Shown one piece after another: positions 35,794-44,724 of a stretch of 64,000 nt of DNA (position 1 is its first letter; each line of letters opens with the position of its first letter). The notes below the pieces were generated by a model. That model saw only the letters and a list, made by a program, of their open reading frames with translations. It was not told the DNA's origin and did not search any database. The DNA comes from Enterovirga aerilata (lineage in GTDB: Bacteria > Pseudomonadota > Alphaproteobacteria > Rhizobiales > Beijerinckiaceae). Location: NCBI RefSeq assembly GCF_013044135.1, contig NZ_JABEPP010000001.1, positions 682,001 to 746,000 on the forward strand, written 5' to 3'. A program made the translations under genes and the position numbers.

Positions 35794-36768
35794 ATGGTGC
35801 CCGAACCGATCACCGACATCGCTCATCTCGGCCATCTCGAGATCACGTCGAAGGTGCCGGAGAAGAGCCTTTGGTTCTTCACCGAGGTGCTCGGGATGAC
35901 CGTCTCTGCACAGAGCGGCGATTCCGTCTATCTGCGCTGCTGGGACGACTACGAGCACCACACGCTGAAGCTTACGGCCGGCAAGCGGACTGGGATGCGC
36001 CACATGGCGTTCCGGACACGCTCACCGCAGGCGCTGGAGCGGCGCGTGGCGGCGCTCAAGGGCTCGGGTTTCGACATCGGCTGGACGGACGGCGATGTCG
36101 GCCACGGTCCGGCATTCGCCTTCCACGACCCGGACGGCCACAGGATCGAGATCTACTACGAGACCGAGTGGTACCAGGCGCCGCCGGAGCTGCGCCCGGC
36201 CCTGAAGAACCAGGCCCAGCGCTTTCCCGCGCGGGGCGCCAATGTCCGTCGGCTGGACCATCTCAACTGCCTCGCCGCGGACATCAAGGCGAACCGCGAG
36301 TTCTTCGAGACCTATCTCGGCTTCCGCCTGACCGAGCAGATCGTCCTCGACGACGGCCGCGAGGCCGGGATGTGGATGACCTGCACCAACAAGACCTACG
36401 ACTTCGCCTATACGCTGGAGGCGCATGGCCATAAGGGGCGCTTCCACCACCTGACCTTCGCACTCGACAGCCGCGAGGAGATCCTGCGGGCGGCGGACAT
36501 CTACCTGGAGAACGGCGTCCATATCGAGACCGGGCCGCACAAGCACGCCATCCAGCAGACCTTCTTCCTCTACGCCTACGAGCCCGGGGGCATGCGGGTC
36601 GAACTCGCCAATGCCGGCGCGCGGCTGATCCTGGCGCCCGATTGGAAGCCGATCGTCTGGACGGAGGCGGAGCGGCGCAAGGGCCAGGCCTGGGGACTCA
36701 AGACGATCGAGTCCTTCCACACGCATGGAAGTCCGACCCTCGAGGAGATGCTGGAGGACATCGCGTGA
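35794..36768 (+). CDS. Type I extradiol ring-cleavage dioxygenase (VOC, catechol 2,3-dioxygenase-like)
   Basis: A 324-residue protein of two VOC domains. The metal site is in the C-terminal domain: His156 ([10 protein letters not shown]), His219 (RFHHLTFAL) and Glu270 (GGMRVELAN), the 2-His-1-carboxylate set of extradiol dioxygenases. His211 or His213 and Tyr260 are candidates for the second-sphere catalytic residues. The nearest overall style is that of catechol or homoprotocatechuate 2,3-dioxygenases. It precedes GalB, GalC and GalD homologues, whose normal substrate arises from gallate cleavage by a LigAB-type (type II) enzyme. The substrate is therefore probably a carboxylated catechol or trihydroxybenzoate. 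The ATG at 35794 begins MVPEPITDI. Confidence 0.85.
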   Translation: MVPEPITDIAHLGHLEITSKVPEKSLWFFTEVLGMTVSAQSGDSVYLRCWDDYEHHTLKLTAGKRTGMRHMAFRTRSPQALERRVAALKGSGFDIGWTDGDVGHGPAFAFHDPDGHRIEIYYETEWYQAPPELRPALKNQAQRFPARGANVRRLDHLNCLAADIKANREFFETYLGFRLTEQIVLDDGREAGMWMTCTNKTYDFAYTLEAHGHKGRFHHLTFALDSREEILRAADIYLENGVHIETGPHKHAIQQTFFLYAYEPGGMRVELANAGARLILAPDWKPIVWTEAERRKGQAWGLKTIESFHTHGSPTLEEMLEDIA

Positions 36769-37493
36769 GCGAGATGCAGCGGACGGCGCTGGTGATCAGC
36801 GCCCATTCGGCCGACTTCGTCTGGCGCGCGGGGGGCGCGATCGCGCTCCACGCCAGGCGCGGCGTCGCCGTGACGGTGGTCTGCCTCTCCTACGGGGAGC
36901 GCGGGGAATCCGCGAAGCTGTGGCGCCAGCCCGGCATGACCCTGGAGCGGGTGAAGGCGGACCGTCGGAAGGAGGCGGAGAACGCGGCGGGGAAGCTCGG
37001 CGTCGCCGACATCCAGTTCTACGACCTCGGCGACTACCCGCTTCACGTCACGGAAGAGGCGCTCTGCCGCCTGGTCGACGTGTACCGGGCGATCCATCCG
37101 AGCTTCGTGCTGACCCATTCGCGCGAGGATCCCTACAACCACGACCACCCGGTCGCGACGGACTTCGCCCAGCACGCCCGCATCATCGCCCAGGCGCATG
37201 GGCACAAGCAGGGCGAGAAGGTGCTCGGCGCCCCGCCCGTCTTCCTCTTCGAGCCGCACCAGCCCGAGCAGTGCAACTGGAAGCCGAACGTCCTCCTCGA
37301 CATCACGGAGGTCTGGGATCAGAAGCGCGCCGCGATCGAGTGCATGGAGGGGCAGGAGCACCTCTGGGAATACTACACGCGGGTCGCGCTGCAGCGCGGC
37401 GCGCAGGCCGCCCGGAACTCCGACAGGAAGATCACCTACGGGGAAGGGTACGAGAACGTCTTCCCGCATGTCGTCTCGGACCTGATCCCATGA
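36765..37493 (+). CDS. galB: 4-oxalomesaconate hydratase, PIG-L/LmbE type (GalB-like)
   Basis: A 242-residue zinc protein of the LmbE/PIG-L deacetylase fold. The N-terminus [24 protein letters not shown] replaces the AHPDDE motif of deacetylases, as in the GalB hydratases of Pseudomonas. The later [22 protein letters not shown] holds metal histidines. GalB adds water to the enol form of 4-oxalomesaconate, giving 4-carboxy-4-hydroxy-2-oxoadipate. The start is GTG at 36765, overlapping the dioxygenase stop as GTGA; ATG at 36774 is possible. Confidence 0.8.
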   Translation: MSEMQRTALVISAHSADFVWRAGGAIALHARRGVAVTVVCLSYGERGESAKLWRQPGMTLERVKADRRKEAENAAGKLGVADIQFYDLGDYPLHVTEEALCRLVDVYRAIHPSFVLTHSREDPYNHDHPVATDFAQHARIIAQAHGHKQGEKVLGAPPVFLFEPHQPEQCNWKPNVLLDITEVWDQKRAAIECMEGQEHLWEYYTRVALQRGAQAARNSDRKITYGEGYENVFPHVVSDLIP

Positions 37494-38179
37494 GCGTCGT
37501 CGTCCGCAATGTCCCCCGCCTCGATCCGGAGGTTGTGCGCGGCCTCGCGCGATACGGGGTCGCGACCGTCCATGAGGCGCAGGGCCGGACCGGACTGCTC
37601 CGCTCCCATATGCGGCCGGTCTGGGCGGGCGCGCATGTCGCCGGCAGCGCCGTCACGGTCGAGGTCGCGCCGGCCGACAACTCGATGATCCATGTCGCGG
37701 TCGAGCAATGCCAGGCGGGCGACATTCTCGTCGTCGTCCCGACCTCGCCCTCGGACGCCGGCTATTTCGGCGAGCTCCTCGCCTGCTCGCTCGCCGCGCG
37801 TGGCGTCGTCGGGCTCGTCATCGAGGGCGGCTGCCGCGACGTGCGGGCGCTCGCCGAGATGAAGTTCCCGGTCTGGTCGAAGGCGATCTCGGCCCAGGGG
37901 ACCGTCAAGGAGACGATCGGCTCGGTGAACGTGCCGGTCTCCTGCGCTGGCCAGATCGTCCGTCCCGGCGACATCGTCGTGGCGGACGACGACGGCATCG
38001 TGGTCGTTCCGCGCGTCAAAGGCGCTGCGGTGCTCAAGGCGAGCGAGGCGCGGGCGGCGAAGGAGGCCGACACGCGCGCCCGGCTCAAGGCCGGCGAGCT
38101 CGGCCTCGACATCTACGGCATGCGCGAGCGCCTGCGCGAAAAGGGCCTGCGCTACGTCGACCAGCCGGAGAACGCCTGA
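37490..38179 (+). CDS. galC: 4-carboxy-4-hydroxy-2-oxoadipate aldolase, RraA-like (GalC/LigK-like)
   Basis: A 229-residue class II aldolase of the RraA fold. The catalytic Arg116 and Asp117 are in [11 protein letters not shown], with [11 protein letters not shown] contributing the pyruvate-enolate and metal site. It would split 4-carboxy-4-hydroxy-2-oxoadipate to pyruvate and oxaloacetate, the end of the gallate and protocatechuate 4,5-cleavage routes. Its ATG overlaps the galB-like stop as ATGA, supporting co-translation. Confidence 0.85.
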   Translation: MSVVVRNVPRLDPEVVRGLARYGVATVHEAQGRTGLLRSHMRPVWAGAHVAGSAVTVEVAPADNSMIHVAVEQCQAGDILVVVPTSPSDAGYFGELLACSLAARGVVGLVIEGGCRDVRALAEMKFPVWSKAISAQGTVKETIGSVNVPVSCAGQIVRPGDIVVADDDGIVVVPRVKGAAVLKASEARAAKEADTRARLKAGELGLDIYGMRERLREKGLRYVDQPENA

Positions 38180-38193
38180 CGGGGGAGGGGCCG

Positions 38194-39306
38194 ATGCAGC
38201 GCGCGATTCCCTGCAGCGTCCTGCGCGGCGGGACCTCGAAGGGGCTTTACTTCCTGGGCCGCGACCTGCCGGCCGATCCGGAGGCGCGCAACAGGGTCCT
38301 TCTGGCTGTCATGGGCAGCCCTGACGAGCGCCAGATCGACGGGATGGGCGGCGCCGACCCGCTTACGAGCAAGATCGCCGTGATCGGCCCGGCGACGCGG
38401 CCGGATGCCGATGTCGACTATCTCTTCCTGCAGGTGGTCGTGGACGAGCCCCGCGTCGATGCCTCGCAGAATTGCGGCAACATCCTCGCCGGGGTCGGGC
38501 CGTTCGCGATCGAGCGCGGCCTCGTGAAGCCGACGGGCGATCTGACGCGAATCCGCATCCACATGGTCAATACGAACTCGATCGCGATCGCCTCGGTCGA
38601 GACGCCGGGCGGCCGGGTGAACTATGCAGGCCCCGCCCGGATCGACGGCGTGCCGGGCACGGCAGCCCCGATCATGCTCGAATTCACCGACATCGCCGGC
38701 TCGAGCTGCGGCGCGCTCCTGCCGACCGGCCATGCCCGCGACAGCTTCGGAGGCATCGAGGTCACCTGCATCGACAACGGCATGCCCGTCGTGCTGATGC
38801 GGGCCGCCGATCTCGGGGCGACCGGCTACGAGAGCCCGGAGGAGCTCGAGGGCAATACCGGCCTGAAGGCCAGGGTGGAGGAGATCCGCCTCGCGGCAGG
38901 TCCGGCCATGAATCTTGGCGACGTCACGCGCAAGAACGTGCCGAAGATGTGCCTCATCGCTCCGCCGAAGAATGGCGGCGCGGTCTCGACGCGGAACTTC
39001 ATCCCGCACCGCGTCCACAAGGCGATCGGCGTGCTGGGTGCGGTCAGCGTCGCGACGGCCTGCGCGCTGGACGGCTCGGTGGCGGACGGAATCGCGGTGC
39101 GCTCCGCGGCGAGCGGGCCGCAGCGCTTCGAGGTCGAGCACCCGATCGGGTTCTTCACCGTCGAGGCGGACCTCGTCCAGGGGGCGGGCGGGCTGGAGGT
39201 GCGAAAGGCCGCCCTGCTGCGCACGGCCCGCATCCTCATGACGGGCGAGGTCTTCGTGCCGGAAGCCGCCTACGCGGCCGCCGCCCGCCGCCCCGACGCG
39301 GCCTGA
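38194..39306 (+). CDS. galD: 4-oxalomesaconate tautomerase, PrpF family (GalD-like)
   Basis: A 370-residue PrpF/DUF453-family isomerase with two similar diaminopimelate-epimerase-like halves. Cys and surrounding residues in SQNCGNILAGVGPFAIERGLV and the N-terminal CSVLRGGTSKGLYFLGRDLP are the family motifs. GalD converts the keto to the enol tautomer of 4-oxalomesaconate so that GalB can hydrate it. The start ATG has GGGGGAGGGG seven bases upstream, 14 bases after the aldolase stop. Homologues in other pathways act on aconitate, but the neighbours favour GalD. Confidence 0.83.
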   Translation: MQRAIPCSVLRGGTSKGLYFLGRDLPADPEARNRVLLAVMGSPDERQIDGMGGADPLTSKIAVIGPATRPDADVDYLFLQVVVDEPRVDASQNCGNILAGVGPFAIERGLVKPTGDLTRIRIHMVNTNSIAIASVETPGGRVNYAGPARIDGVPGTAAPIMLEFTDIAGSSCGALLPTGHARDSFGGIEVTCIDNGMPVVLMRAADLGATGYESPEELEGNTGLKARVEEIRLAAGPAMNLGDVTRKNVPKMCLIAPPKNGGAVSTRNFIPHRVHKAIGVLGAVSVATACALDGSVADGIAVRSAASGPQRFEVEHPIGFFTVEADLVQGAGGLEVRKAALLRTARILMTGEVFVPEAAYAAAARRPDAA

Positions 39307-39325
39307 GACCGGATCGGAGTTCCCC

Positions 39326-40228
39326 TTGCGCGCCATCCGATTCGCGATCGTCGGCTTCGGCGAGGTTGGCCGGATTTTCACGCGCGACCTCAGGGATCGT
39401 GGCGCGGTCTGCGTCGGCGCCTTCGACATTGCGTTTGCCGACGCCGTTTCACCGCAGCATCGGAACGCCGTCGAGGACGGCGTGCAGGTCTTTCCGAGCG
39501 CGAGGGAGGCAGCGGCCTCTGCGGACCTGGTGATCAGCTGTGTCACCGCCGGTTCGGCTCTTGAGGCAGCAAGGTCCTGTGCGGGCGGTCTCGCGCACGG
39601 CCCCTTCTTCCTGGACGTCAACTCGGTCTCGCCCGGCACGAAGGCGAGAGCCGCGGCCGAAATTGAGGCCGCAGGCGGGCGCTACGTGGAGGCGGCCGTG
39701 ATGACGAGCGTACCGCCCAGGGGCGTCGCCTCGCCGATGCTGCTCGGCGGACCGCATGCCGAGACCTTCGGGGCGGCCGTCACGGGCCTCGGCATGAACC
39801 TGAAGGTGCATTCGGCCGAGATCGGGCGCGCCTCCTCGGTCAAGATGTGCCGGAGCGTCATGATCAAGGGCCTGGAGGCGCTCGTGACGGAATCCATGCT
39901 CGCGGCGCGGCATTACGGCGTCGAGGAGGACGTGCTTGCCTCGCTGGGCGACACGCTTCCGCATCCCGATTGGCCGGGCCTCGCCCGCTACGTGATGAGC
40001 CGCGCGCTCAAGCATGGCCGCCGCCGCGCCAAAGAGATGCGCGAGGTTGCCATGGCCGTCCGGGAGGCCGGGATCGAGCCCCTCCTGAGCTCGGCCACGG
40101 CGGAGCGGCAGGACTGGGCCGCGGCCAAGGGGAGGGGGATCGGCCGGGAAGCGCTCCGGACGGAGAGCCTCGCGGCGCTTCTCGATGCGCTCCTGGCGCT
40201 CGGTGAGGATGCGGCCCGGCCATCATGA
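39326..40228 (+). CDS. NAD(P)-dependent dehydrogenase with DUF1932 domain
   Basis: A 300-residue protein of the 6-phosphogluconate/3-hydroxyisobutyrate dehydrogenase-like type. The nucleotide-binding fold opens IRFAIVGFGEVGRIFTRDLRDRG, and the C-terminal helical part (VKMCRSVMIKGLEALVTESMLAARHYG) is DUF1932. Lys in SSVKMCRSVMIKG is the likely catalytic residue. The start is TTG at 39326 with GGAG nine bases upstream. It is 19 bases after galD, so it belongs to the same operon and probably reduces or oxidises a pathway intermediate; the gallate route has no such step, which hints at an extra entry reaction. Confidence 0.75.
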   Translation: MRAIRFAIVGFGEVGRIFTRDLRDRGAVCVGAFDIAFADAVSPQHRNAVEDGVQVFPSAREAAASADLVISCVTAGSALEAARSCAGGLAHGPFFLDVNSVSPGTKARAAAEIEAAGGRYVEAAVMTSVPPRGVASPMLLGGPHAETFGAAVTGLGMNLKVHSAEIGRASSVKMCRSVMIKGLEALVTESMLAARHYGVEEDVLASLGDTLPHPDWPGLARYVMSRALKHGRRRAKEMREVAMAVREAGIEPLLSSATAERQDWAAAKGRGIGREALRTESLAALLDALLALGEDAARPS

Positions 40229-40488
40229 GGGGATGTCTGCCGCCGGGGCAGCCTATGGGCTGACGCCGCATCCTCGGGCCGGCTCGGCGAAGAGCATCTG
40301 GTTGCGTGTCGCGGACGAACCGGCGGAAGTCCGCGGCACGGCGTAAGCAGCATGACGTGCCGGTTCATCTTGCATGCAGCCCTGAAGGCGCGTGAGAGGA
40401 GCGACTCGATGTTCTCGACCTCGACCCGCCGCGCCTGCCCCGCGAAGGTCTGGCCGTCGACCTGGGACCGATCCTGCAAAGGACAGCC
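40229..40488. other. Intergenic stretch without recognisable gene
   Basis: About 260 bases between the DUF1932 gene and the quinone reductase-like gene. Short open frames exist on both strands but none has a ribosome site with a recognisable protein. CCGGCGGAAGTCCGCGG forms an imperfect hairpin. It may be decayed coding sequence; no terminator with a T-run is seen. Confidence 0.4.
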
Positions 40489-41070
40489 ATGCGCGTGCTC
40501 GTCGTCTTCGCCCACCCGCTCCAGGACAGCCTCCACGGCTCGCTCCACCGCGAGATCGTCTCAACGCTGAGGCAGGCCGGGCATGAGGTCGACGATTGCG
40601 ACCTCTACGCCGAAGGCTTCGAACCCGTCCTCACGCCGGCGGCGCGGGCGCGCTATTTCGATCCCGAGCGAAACCGCGAGGGCGTCGAAGGCTACGTCGC
40701 TCGGCTGTTCGCGGCCGAGGCGCTCGTTCTCTGCTTTCCGGTCTGGTGCTTCGGCCCGCCCGCGATCCTCAAGGGCTTCATGGACCGGGTGATGATCCCG
40801 GGCGTCTCCTTCGCGCTCGGGCCCGACGGACGCATGCATCCGAACCTACGGCACATCCGCAAGCTCGTCGCGGTGACATCCTACGGGCGGCCGCGGCTGG
40901 ATGCCTGGTGGATCGGCGACCCGCCCCGGAAGCTGGTCACGCGCTATCTGCGCTGGTTCATCGCCCGCGGCGCCCCCGTCCGCTATCTCGGCCTGTATGA
41001 TCTGCATCGGAGCGAGGCGCGGCTCCGCACCTTTCGGGATCGGGTGCTGGCCGAGATGGGGCGCTTCTAG
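40489..41070 (+). CDS. NAD(P)H-dependent quinone reductase-like flavoprotein (flavodoxin-2 fold)
   Basis: A 193-residue FMN/FAD protein of the KefF/MdaB/NQO type. The N-terminus MRVLVVFAHPLQDSLHGSLHREIV carries the flavin phosphate loop, and ALVLCFPVWCFGPPAILKGFMDRV is the second family motif. It would reduce quinones by two electrons with NAD(P)H, useful for detoxifying quinones formed from catechols of the neighbouring operon. It starts at the ATG at 40489 with AAAGGA upstream. Confidence 0.85.
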   Translation: MRVLVVFAHPLQDSLHGSLHREIVSTLRQAGHEVDDCDLYAEGFEPVLTPAARARYFDPERNREGVEGYVARLFAAEALVLCFPVWCFGPPAILKGFMDRVMIPGVSFALGPDGRMHPNLRHIRKLVAVTSYGRPRLDAWWIGDPPRKLVTRYLRWFIARGAPVRYLGLYDLHRSEARLRTFRDRVLAEMGRF

Positions 41071-41147
41071 GCGCGGCCGATGCGCGTGCGCCATCTCGCG
41101 GCGCGGGTGTCGGCGTATGCGGCTGGCCACGGATATCGATTATCTAT

Positions 41148-41162
41148 TTCTCGACGCGAGAA
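41148..41162. promoter_or_regulatory. Palindrome upstream of the YeiH-like exporter
   Basis: TTCTCG-ACG-CGAGAA is a perfect inverted repeat 44 bases before the exporter start, in a locally AT-richer patch (ATATCGATTATCTATTTC). It is a plausible operator. YeiH-type genes are often controlled by a LysR regulator, but none is adjacent here. Confidence 0.3.
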
Positions 41163-41205
41163 TCCCCGCTGCCATGACGCGCGCCCCCCGAAATGATACC
41201 GCGCG

Positions 41206-42279
41206 GTGCCGCGCATCCCGGCGAAGCCGCGGTCTCGCGCGGTGAGGTCCTGGTTAGGCTGCCCGGGATCGCTTGCCCCGGGCCTTATGCTCTGCTGCGC
41301 GATCGCCGCCGCGGCGCTCGCGGTCGAACATGCCGAGCGCCGGCTCCTCGGTCACCCCTTCATCGAGGGCCTGGTGGTCGCGATCCTGCTCGGGATGGCG
41401 TTGCGCACGGTCTGGCAACCTCCCGAGCGGTTCCGCGCCGGGATCGCGTTCGGCGCCAAGCAGATCCTGGAAGTGGCGGTCGCTCTGCTTGGAGCCGCGA
41501 TCAGCCTGTCGGCCATCCTGGCTTCCGGAACGGCGCTCCTTCTCGGGATCGCGGCGATCGTGACCTTTGCGATGGCGTTCGGCTGGCTGATCGCCCGCGG
41601 CCTCGGCCTGCCGAGCCGGATGGCGATCCTCATCGCCTGCGGCAACGCCATCTGCGGCAACTCCGCGATCGTCGCCGTCGCGCCGATCATCGGGGCCGAT
41701 GCGAAGGACGTCGCCGCCTCGATCGCCTTCACGGCGGTCATCGGCGTGCTCGTGGTTCTCGGCCTGCCGCTCCTCGTTCCCCTGGCGGGGCTCTCGCAGC
41801 ACGAATACGGGATCGTGGCCGGGCTCACCGTCTATGCCGTGCCGCAGGTGCTCGCCGCGACCGTGCCCGTCGGTGTCGCCAGCGTCCAGGTCGGGACGCT
41901 CGTCAAGCTCGTGCGCGTGCTGATGCTCGGGCCCATGATCCTGGTCCTGTCGCTCGTGGCGCGGCGGCTGCGCGCTGCTGGTCCCGAGGATGCGCGGCTC
42001 GGGCAGCCGGGACTCGGCCTGCTCGTTCCATGGTTCATCGTGGCCTTCCTGGTGCTGGCAGCCTTCCGGTCGGCGGGGCTCATTCCAGATGCGCTCGCGT
42101 CCGGGCTCGCGGCCGCCGCCGGATTGCTGGCGGTGGCGTCCATGGCCGCTCTGGGACTCGGAGTCGATGTCCGGGCGCTGGTCGCCGTCGGCCCGCGCGT
42201 CACCGCGGCCGTGACGGGCTCGCTGCTGCTCCTGATCGCGGCGAGCCTCGTGCTGGTCCGCATCATTCCCATCGGCTAG
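41206..42279 (+). CDS. UPF0324/YeiH family membrane protein, putative sulfate exporter
   Basis: A 357-residue membrane protein with about ten hydrophobic segments. The family core is IACGNAICGNSAIVAVAPIIGADAKDVAASIAF. Relatives include YeiH, proposed to export sulfate produced by degradation of organosulfur compounds. The start is taken as GTG at 41206; GTG at 41242 is an alternative, and neither has a clear ribosome site. Its stop overlaps the stop of convergent folB by four bases. Confidence 0.83.
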   Translation: MPRIPAKPRSRAVRSWLGCPGSLAPGLMLCCAIAAAALAVEHAERRLLGHPFIEGLVVAILLGMALRTVWQPPERFRAGIAFGAKQILEVAVALLGAAISLSAILASGTALLLGIAAIVTFAMAFGWLIARGLGLPSRMAILIACGNAICGNSAIVAVAPIIGADAKDVAASIAFTAVIGVLVVLGLPLLVPLAGLSQHEYGIVAGLTVYAVPQVLAATVPVGVASVQVGTLVKLVRVLMLGPMILVLSLVARRLRAAGPEDARLGQPGLGLLVPWFIVAFLVLAAFRSAGLIPDALASGLAAAAGLLAVASMAALGLGVDVRALVAVGPRVTAAVTGSLLLLIAASLVLVRIIPIG

Positions 42280-42644
42280 TCGGCCCGCCGGCGGGTGATC
42301 TCGACCGAGATGCCGTCGAGGATCGCCGGTACGGGTGCGCCCGGCTTATCCACCGTCACGGTAACGGCGTCGAGCGGCGGGAACTTCGACAGGAGCTCTC
42401 CTGCGATCGTCTCCGCCACGGCTTCGATCGTCCGGAAGCGGCGCCGGGTCGCAACATCGGTCGCGACTTGGGCGAGATCCGCATAGGACACGCCCGTGTG
42501 GAGCGTGTCCGTGCGCCCGACCTCGCGCAGGTCCAGGCGGCAATCGAGCGACACATAGAAGCGCTGCCCGATCCGCTCCTCCTCGGCCAGCACGCCGTGA
42601 TAGGCATAGATGGCGATGCGATGCAGGACGATCCGGTCGCTCAT
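42276..42644 (-). CDS. folB: Dihydroneopterin aldolase
   Basis: A 122-residue folate-biosynthesis enzyme converting dihydroneopterin to hydroxymethyl-dihydropterin and glycolaldehyde. Motifs are RIAIYAYHGVLAEEERIGQRFYVSLDC at the N-terminus (Tyr and His at the pterin site), the conserved YADL in VSYADLAQV, and the pterin Glu in TIEAVAETIA with catalytic Lys in VDKPGAP. Its ATG overlaps the folP stop as ATGA. In relatives folK often follows; here it does not. Confidence 0.93.
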   Translation of the reverse strand: MSDRIVLHRIAIYAYHGVLAEEERIGQRFYVSLDCRLDLREVGRTDTLHTGVSYADLAQVATDVATRRRFRTIEAVAETIAGELLSKFPPLDAVTVTVDKPGAPVPAILDGISVEITRRRAD

Positions 42645-43486
42645 CGGGGCCGCCTCAACACCGCGTCGACCACCTGCATCGCCTCCACGTGCTGGCGCAC
42701 GTCGTGGACCCGCACGATATCGGCGCCGAGGGTTCCGGCGAGCACATGCGCCGCGATCGATCCGAACAGGCGCTCCCGCGGCGGCACGCTCCCCTTGTGG
42801 ACGCGCCCGAGCACGGACTTGCGCGAGACGCCGACCAGCACGGGGAAGCCGAGCGCCTTCAACTCAGGGAGCCGCCGCAGCGCCTCGAGATGCTGCTCCG
42901 GGCTCTTGCCGAAGCCGATGCCCGGATCGAGCACGATGTGCCGGTCCGGGATGCCGGCGCGGCGCGCGATCGCGAGGGAGCGGTCGAAGAAGCGCCGCAT
43001 CTCGTCCATGACGTCGGTGCTCGGGTCGATCGTCTCCCGGTTGTGCATGACGATCACCGGCGCGCCGTACTCGGCCGCGACATCCGCGATCGCGGGTTCG
43101 CGCTGGAGGCCCCAGATGTCGTTGACGATCCGCGCGCCGGCCGAGAGTGCCGCTCTCGCAGTCGCCGCCTTGTAGGTATCGATCGAGATCGGGACCTTGA
43201 GCCGGGGCGCGAGCGCCTGGATCACGGGGACAACCCGTGCCTGCTCTTCCTCCGCCGGGACCGGGACATAGCCCGGCCGCGTGGACTCGCCGCCCAGGTC
43301 GAGGATGTCCGCTCCCTCCGATTCCAGTGCGAGCGCGTGCGCGACAGCCGCCTCGGGCGACTGGAACAGGCCGCCGTCGGAGAAGGAATCCGGCGTGACG
43401 TTGAGGACGCCCATCACGAGGGTCCGCTGCCCGAGTCCGGCGAGCGGCTCCTCATGCGCATCCACGGCCGCTCTCTCCCCGCTCAC
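42641..43486 (-). CDS. folP: Dihydropteroate synthase
   Basis: A 281-residue TIM-barrel enzyme joining hydroxymethyl-dihydropterin pyrophosphate to p-aminobenzoate; the target of sulfonamides. Family motifs are MGVLNVTPDSFSDGG, DLGGESTRPGYVPVP, ISIDTYK, IVNDIWGLQ, LDPGIGFGKS and VGVSRKS. The start is GTG at 43486, with no strong ribosome site. It forms a two-gene folP-folB unit on the minus strand. Confidence 0.95.
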   Translation of the reverse strand: MSGERAAVDAHEEPLAGLGQRTLVMGVLNVTPDSFSDGGLFQSPEAAVAHALALESEGADILDLGGESTRPGYVPVPAEEEQARVVPVIQALAPRLKVPISIDTYKAATARAALSAGARIVNDIWGLQREPAIADVAAEYGAPVIVMHNRETIDPSTDVMDEMRRFFDRSLAIARRAGIPDRHIVLDPGIGFGKSPEQHLEALRRLPELKALGFPVLVGVSRKSVLGRVHKGSVPPRERLFGSIAAHVLAGTLGADIVRVHDVRQHVEAMQVVDAVLRRPR

Positions 43487-43698
43487 GCGGAAGGCTCACA
43501 AGCGGAGAAGAGGGGCGCGTCGTTCGGCATCATGCCGGTCCTATACAGGCCGGGGCTTGTCCGGAGAACCGCAAGAGAGACCGCGGGGCGGCGAGCCACG
43601 AAGCTGGGCTGCCAACATTCGCGGGTGCGGACTGGCATCGTTCGCCGGCTGCACGATCCCGATCTTGCGTGTAGGAGGGCTCCGACCAGGAGCCAGAG

Positions 43699-44718
43699 AT
43701 GACAGAAAGCCAGAACCGCCGCATCGTCCTCGCGAGCCGCCCGGAGGGCGAGCCGAAGCCCGAGAACTTCCGGCTGGAGACCGTGCCCGTGCCGCAGCCC
43801 GGAGAGGGCGAGGTGCTGATCCGGACGCGGTGGCTCTCGCTCGACCCCTACATGCGCGGACGCATGAGCGCAGCCAAGTCCTACGCCAAGCCCGTCGAGG
43901 TCGGGGCGGTAATGGAAGGCGGAACCGTCGGCGAGGTCATAGCCTCGCGCAACGATAGGTTCCGGGTAGGCGATATCGTGCTCTGCCATTCGGGTTGGCA
44001 GGATTACGCGCTCTCGAACGGGCAGGGCCTCCGCCGGCTCGACCCGGACGAGGCGCCGGTCCAGACCGCGCTCGGCGTACTCGGGATGCCGGGCATGACG
44101 GCCTATACCGGCCTCCTCAACATCGGCCAGCCCAAGGAGGGCGAGACGGTGGTGGTCGCGGCCGCCACCGGCCCGGTAGGCTCGGCGGTCGGGCAGATCG
44201 CCAAGATCAAGGGGGCGCGCGCCGTCGGGATCGCGGGCGGGCCGGAGAAGTGCCGCCTCCTCAAGGAGACCTTCGGATTCGACGTCGCCATCGACCATCG
44301 TGCGCCAGACTTCGCCGACCGGCTCGCGCAGGCCTGCCCGAACGGCATCGACGTCTATTTCGAGAATGTCGGCGGCAAGGTGTGGGACGCGGTGTTCCCG
44401 CTGCTCAACGACTTCGCCCGCGTGCCCGTGTGCGGGATCGTGGCGCATTACAACGACACGCAGCTCCCGCCGGGGCCGGACCGCACGCCGCAGCTCATGG
44501 GAGCGGTTCTCCGCAAGCGCCTGACGCTGCGCGGCTTCATCGTCTGGGATTTCGCCGCGCAGGCCGGGGAATTCGCCCGCGAGATGGGAGCCTGGGTAAA
44601 GGCAGGCCGCGTGCGCTATCTGGAGGACGTGGTGGACGGCCTCGAGAACGCGCCGGAAGCCTTCATCGGGCTGCTCAAGGGCCGCAACACGGGCAAGCTC
44701 CTGATCCGCGTCTCCTGA
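43699..44718 (+). CDS. NADP-dependent MDR-family oxidoreductase (CurA/leukotriene-reductase-like)
   Basis: A 339-residue zinc-independent medium-chain dehydrogenase/reductase. It begins with RRIVLASRPEGEPKPENFRLETVPVP and has RTRWLSLDPYMRGRMS, LGMPGMTAYTGLLNIG, the nucleotide-binding AAATGPVGSAVGQIAKIKGARAVGIAG and DVYFENVGGKVWDAV. This set is typical of the CurA/YncB 2-alkenal and prostaglandin reductase group. No zinc cysteines are present. The start ATG is at 43699 with GGAG upstream. It likely reduces alpha,beta-unsaturated carbonyl compounds. Confidence 0.9.
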   Translation: MTESQNRRIVLASRPEGEPKPENFRLETVPVPQPGEGEVLIRTRWLSLDPYMRGRMSAAKSYAKPVEVGAVMEGGTVGEVIASRNDRFRVGDIVLCHSGWQDYALSNGQGLRRLDPDEAPVQTALGVLGMPGMTAYTGLLNIGQPKEGETVVVAAATGPVGSAVGQIAKIKGARAVGIAGGPEKCRLLKETFGFDVAIDHRAPDFADRLAQACPNGIDVYFENVGGKVWDAVFPLLNDFARVPVCGIVAHYNDTQLPPGPDRTPQLMGAVLRKRLTLRGFIVWDFAAQAGEFAREMGAWVKAGRVRYLEDVVDGLENAPEAFIGLLKGRNTGKLLIRVS

Positions 44719-44724
44719 CGCGGC

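Noticed and set aside
40229-40488. Possible decayed transposase or regulator between the DUF1932 and quinone reductase genes
   Set aside because: No family motif, terminal repeats or target duplication could be recognised.
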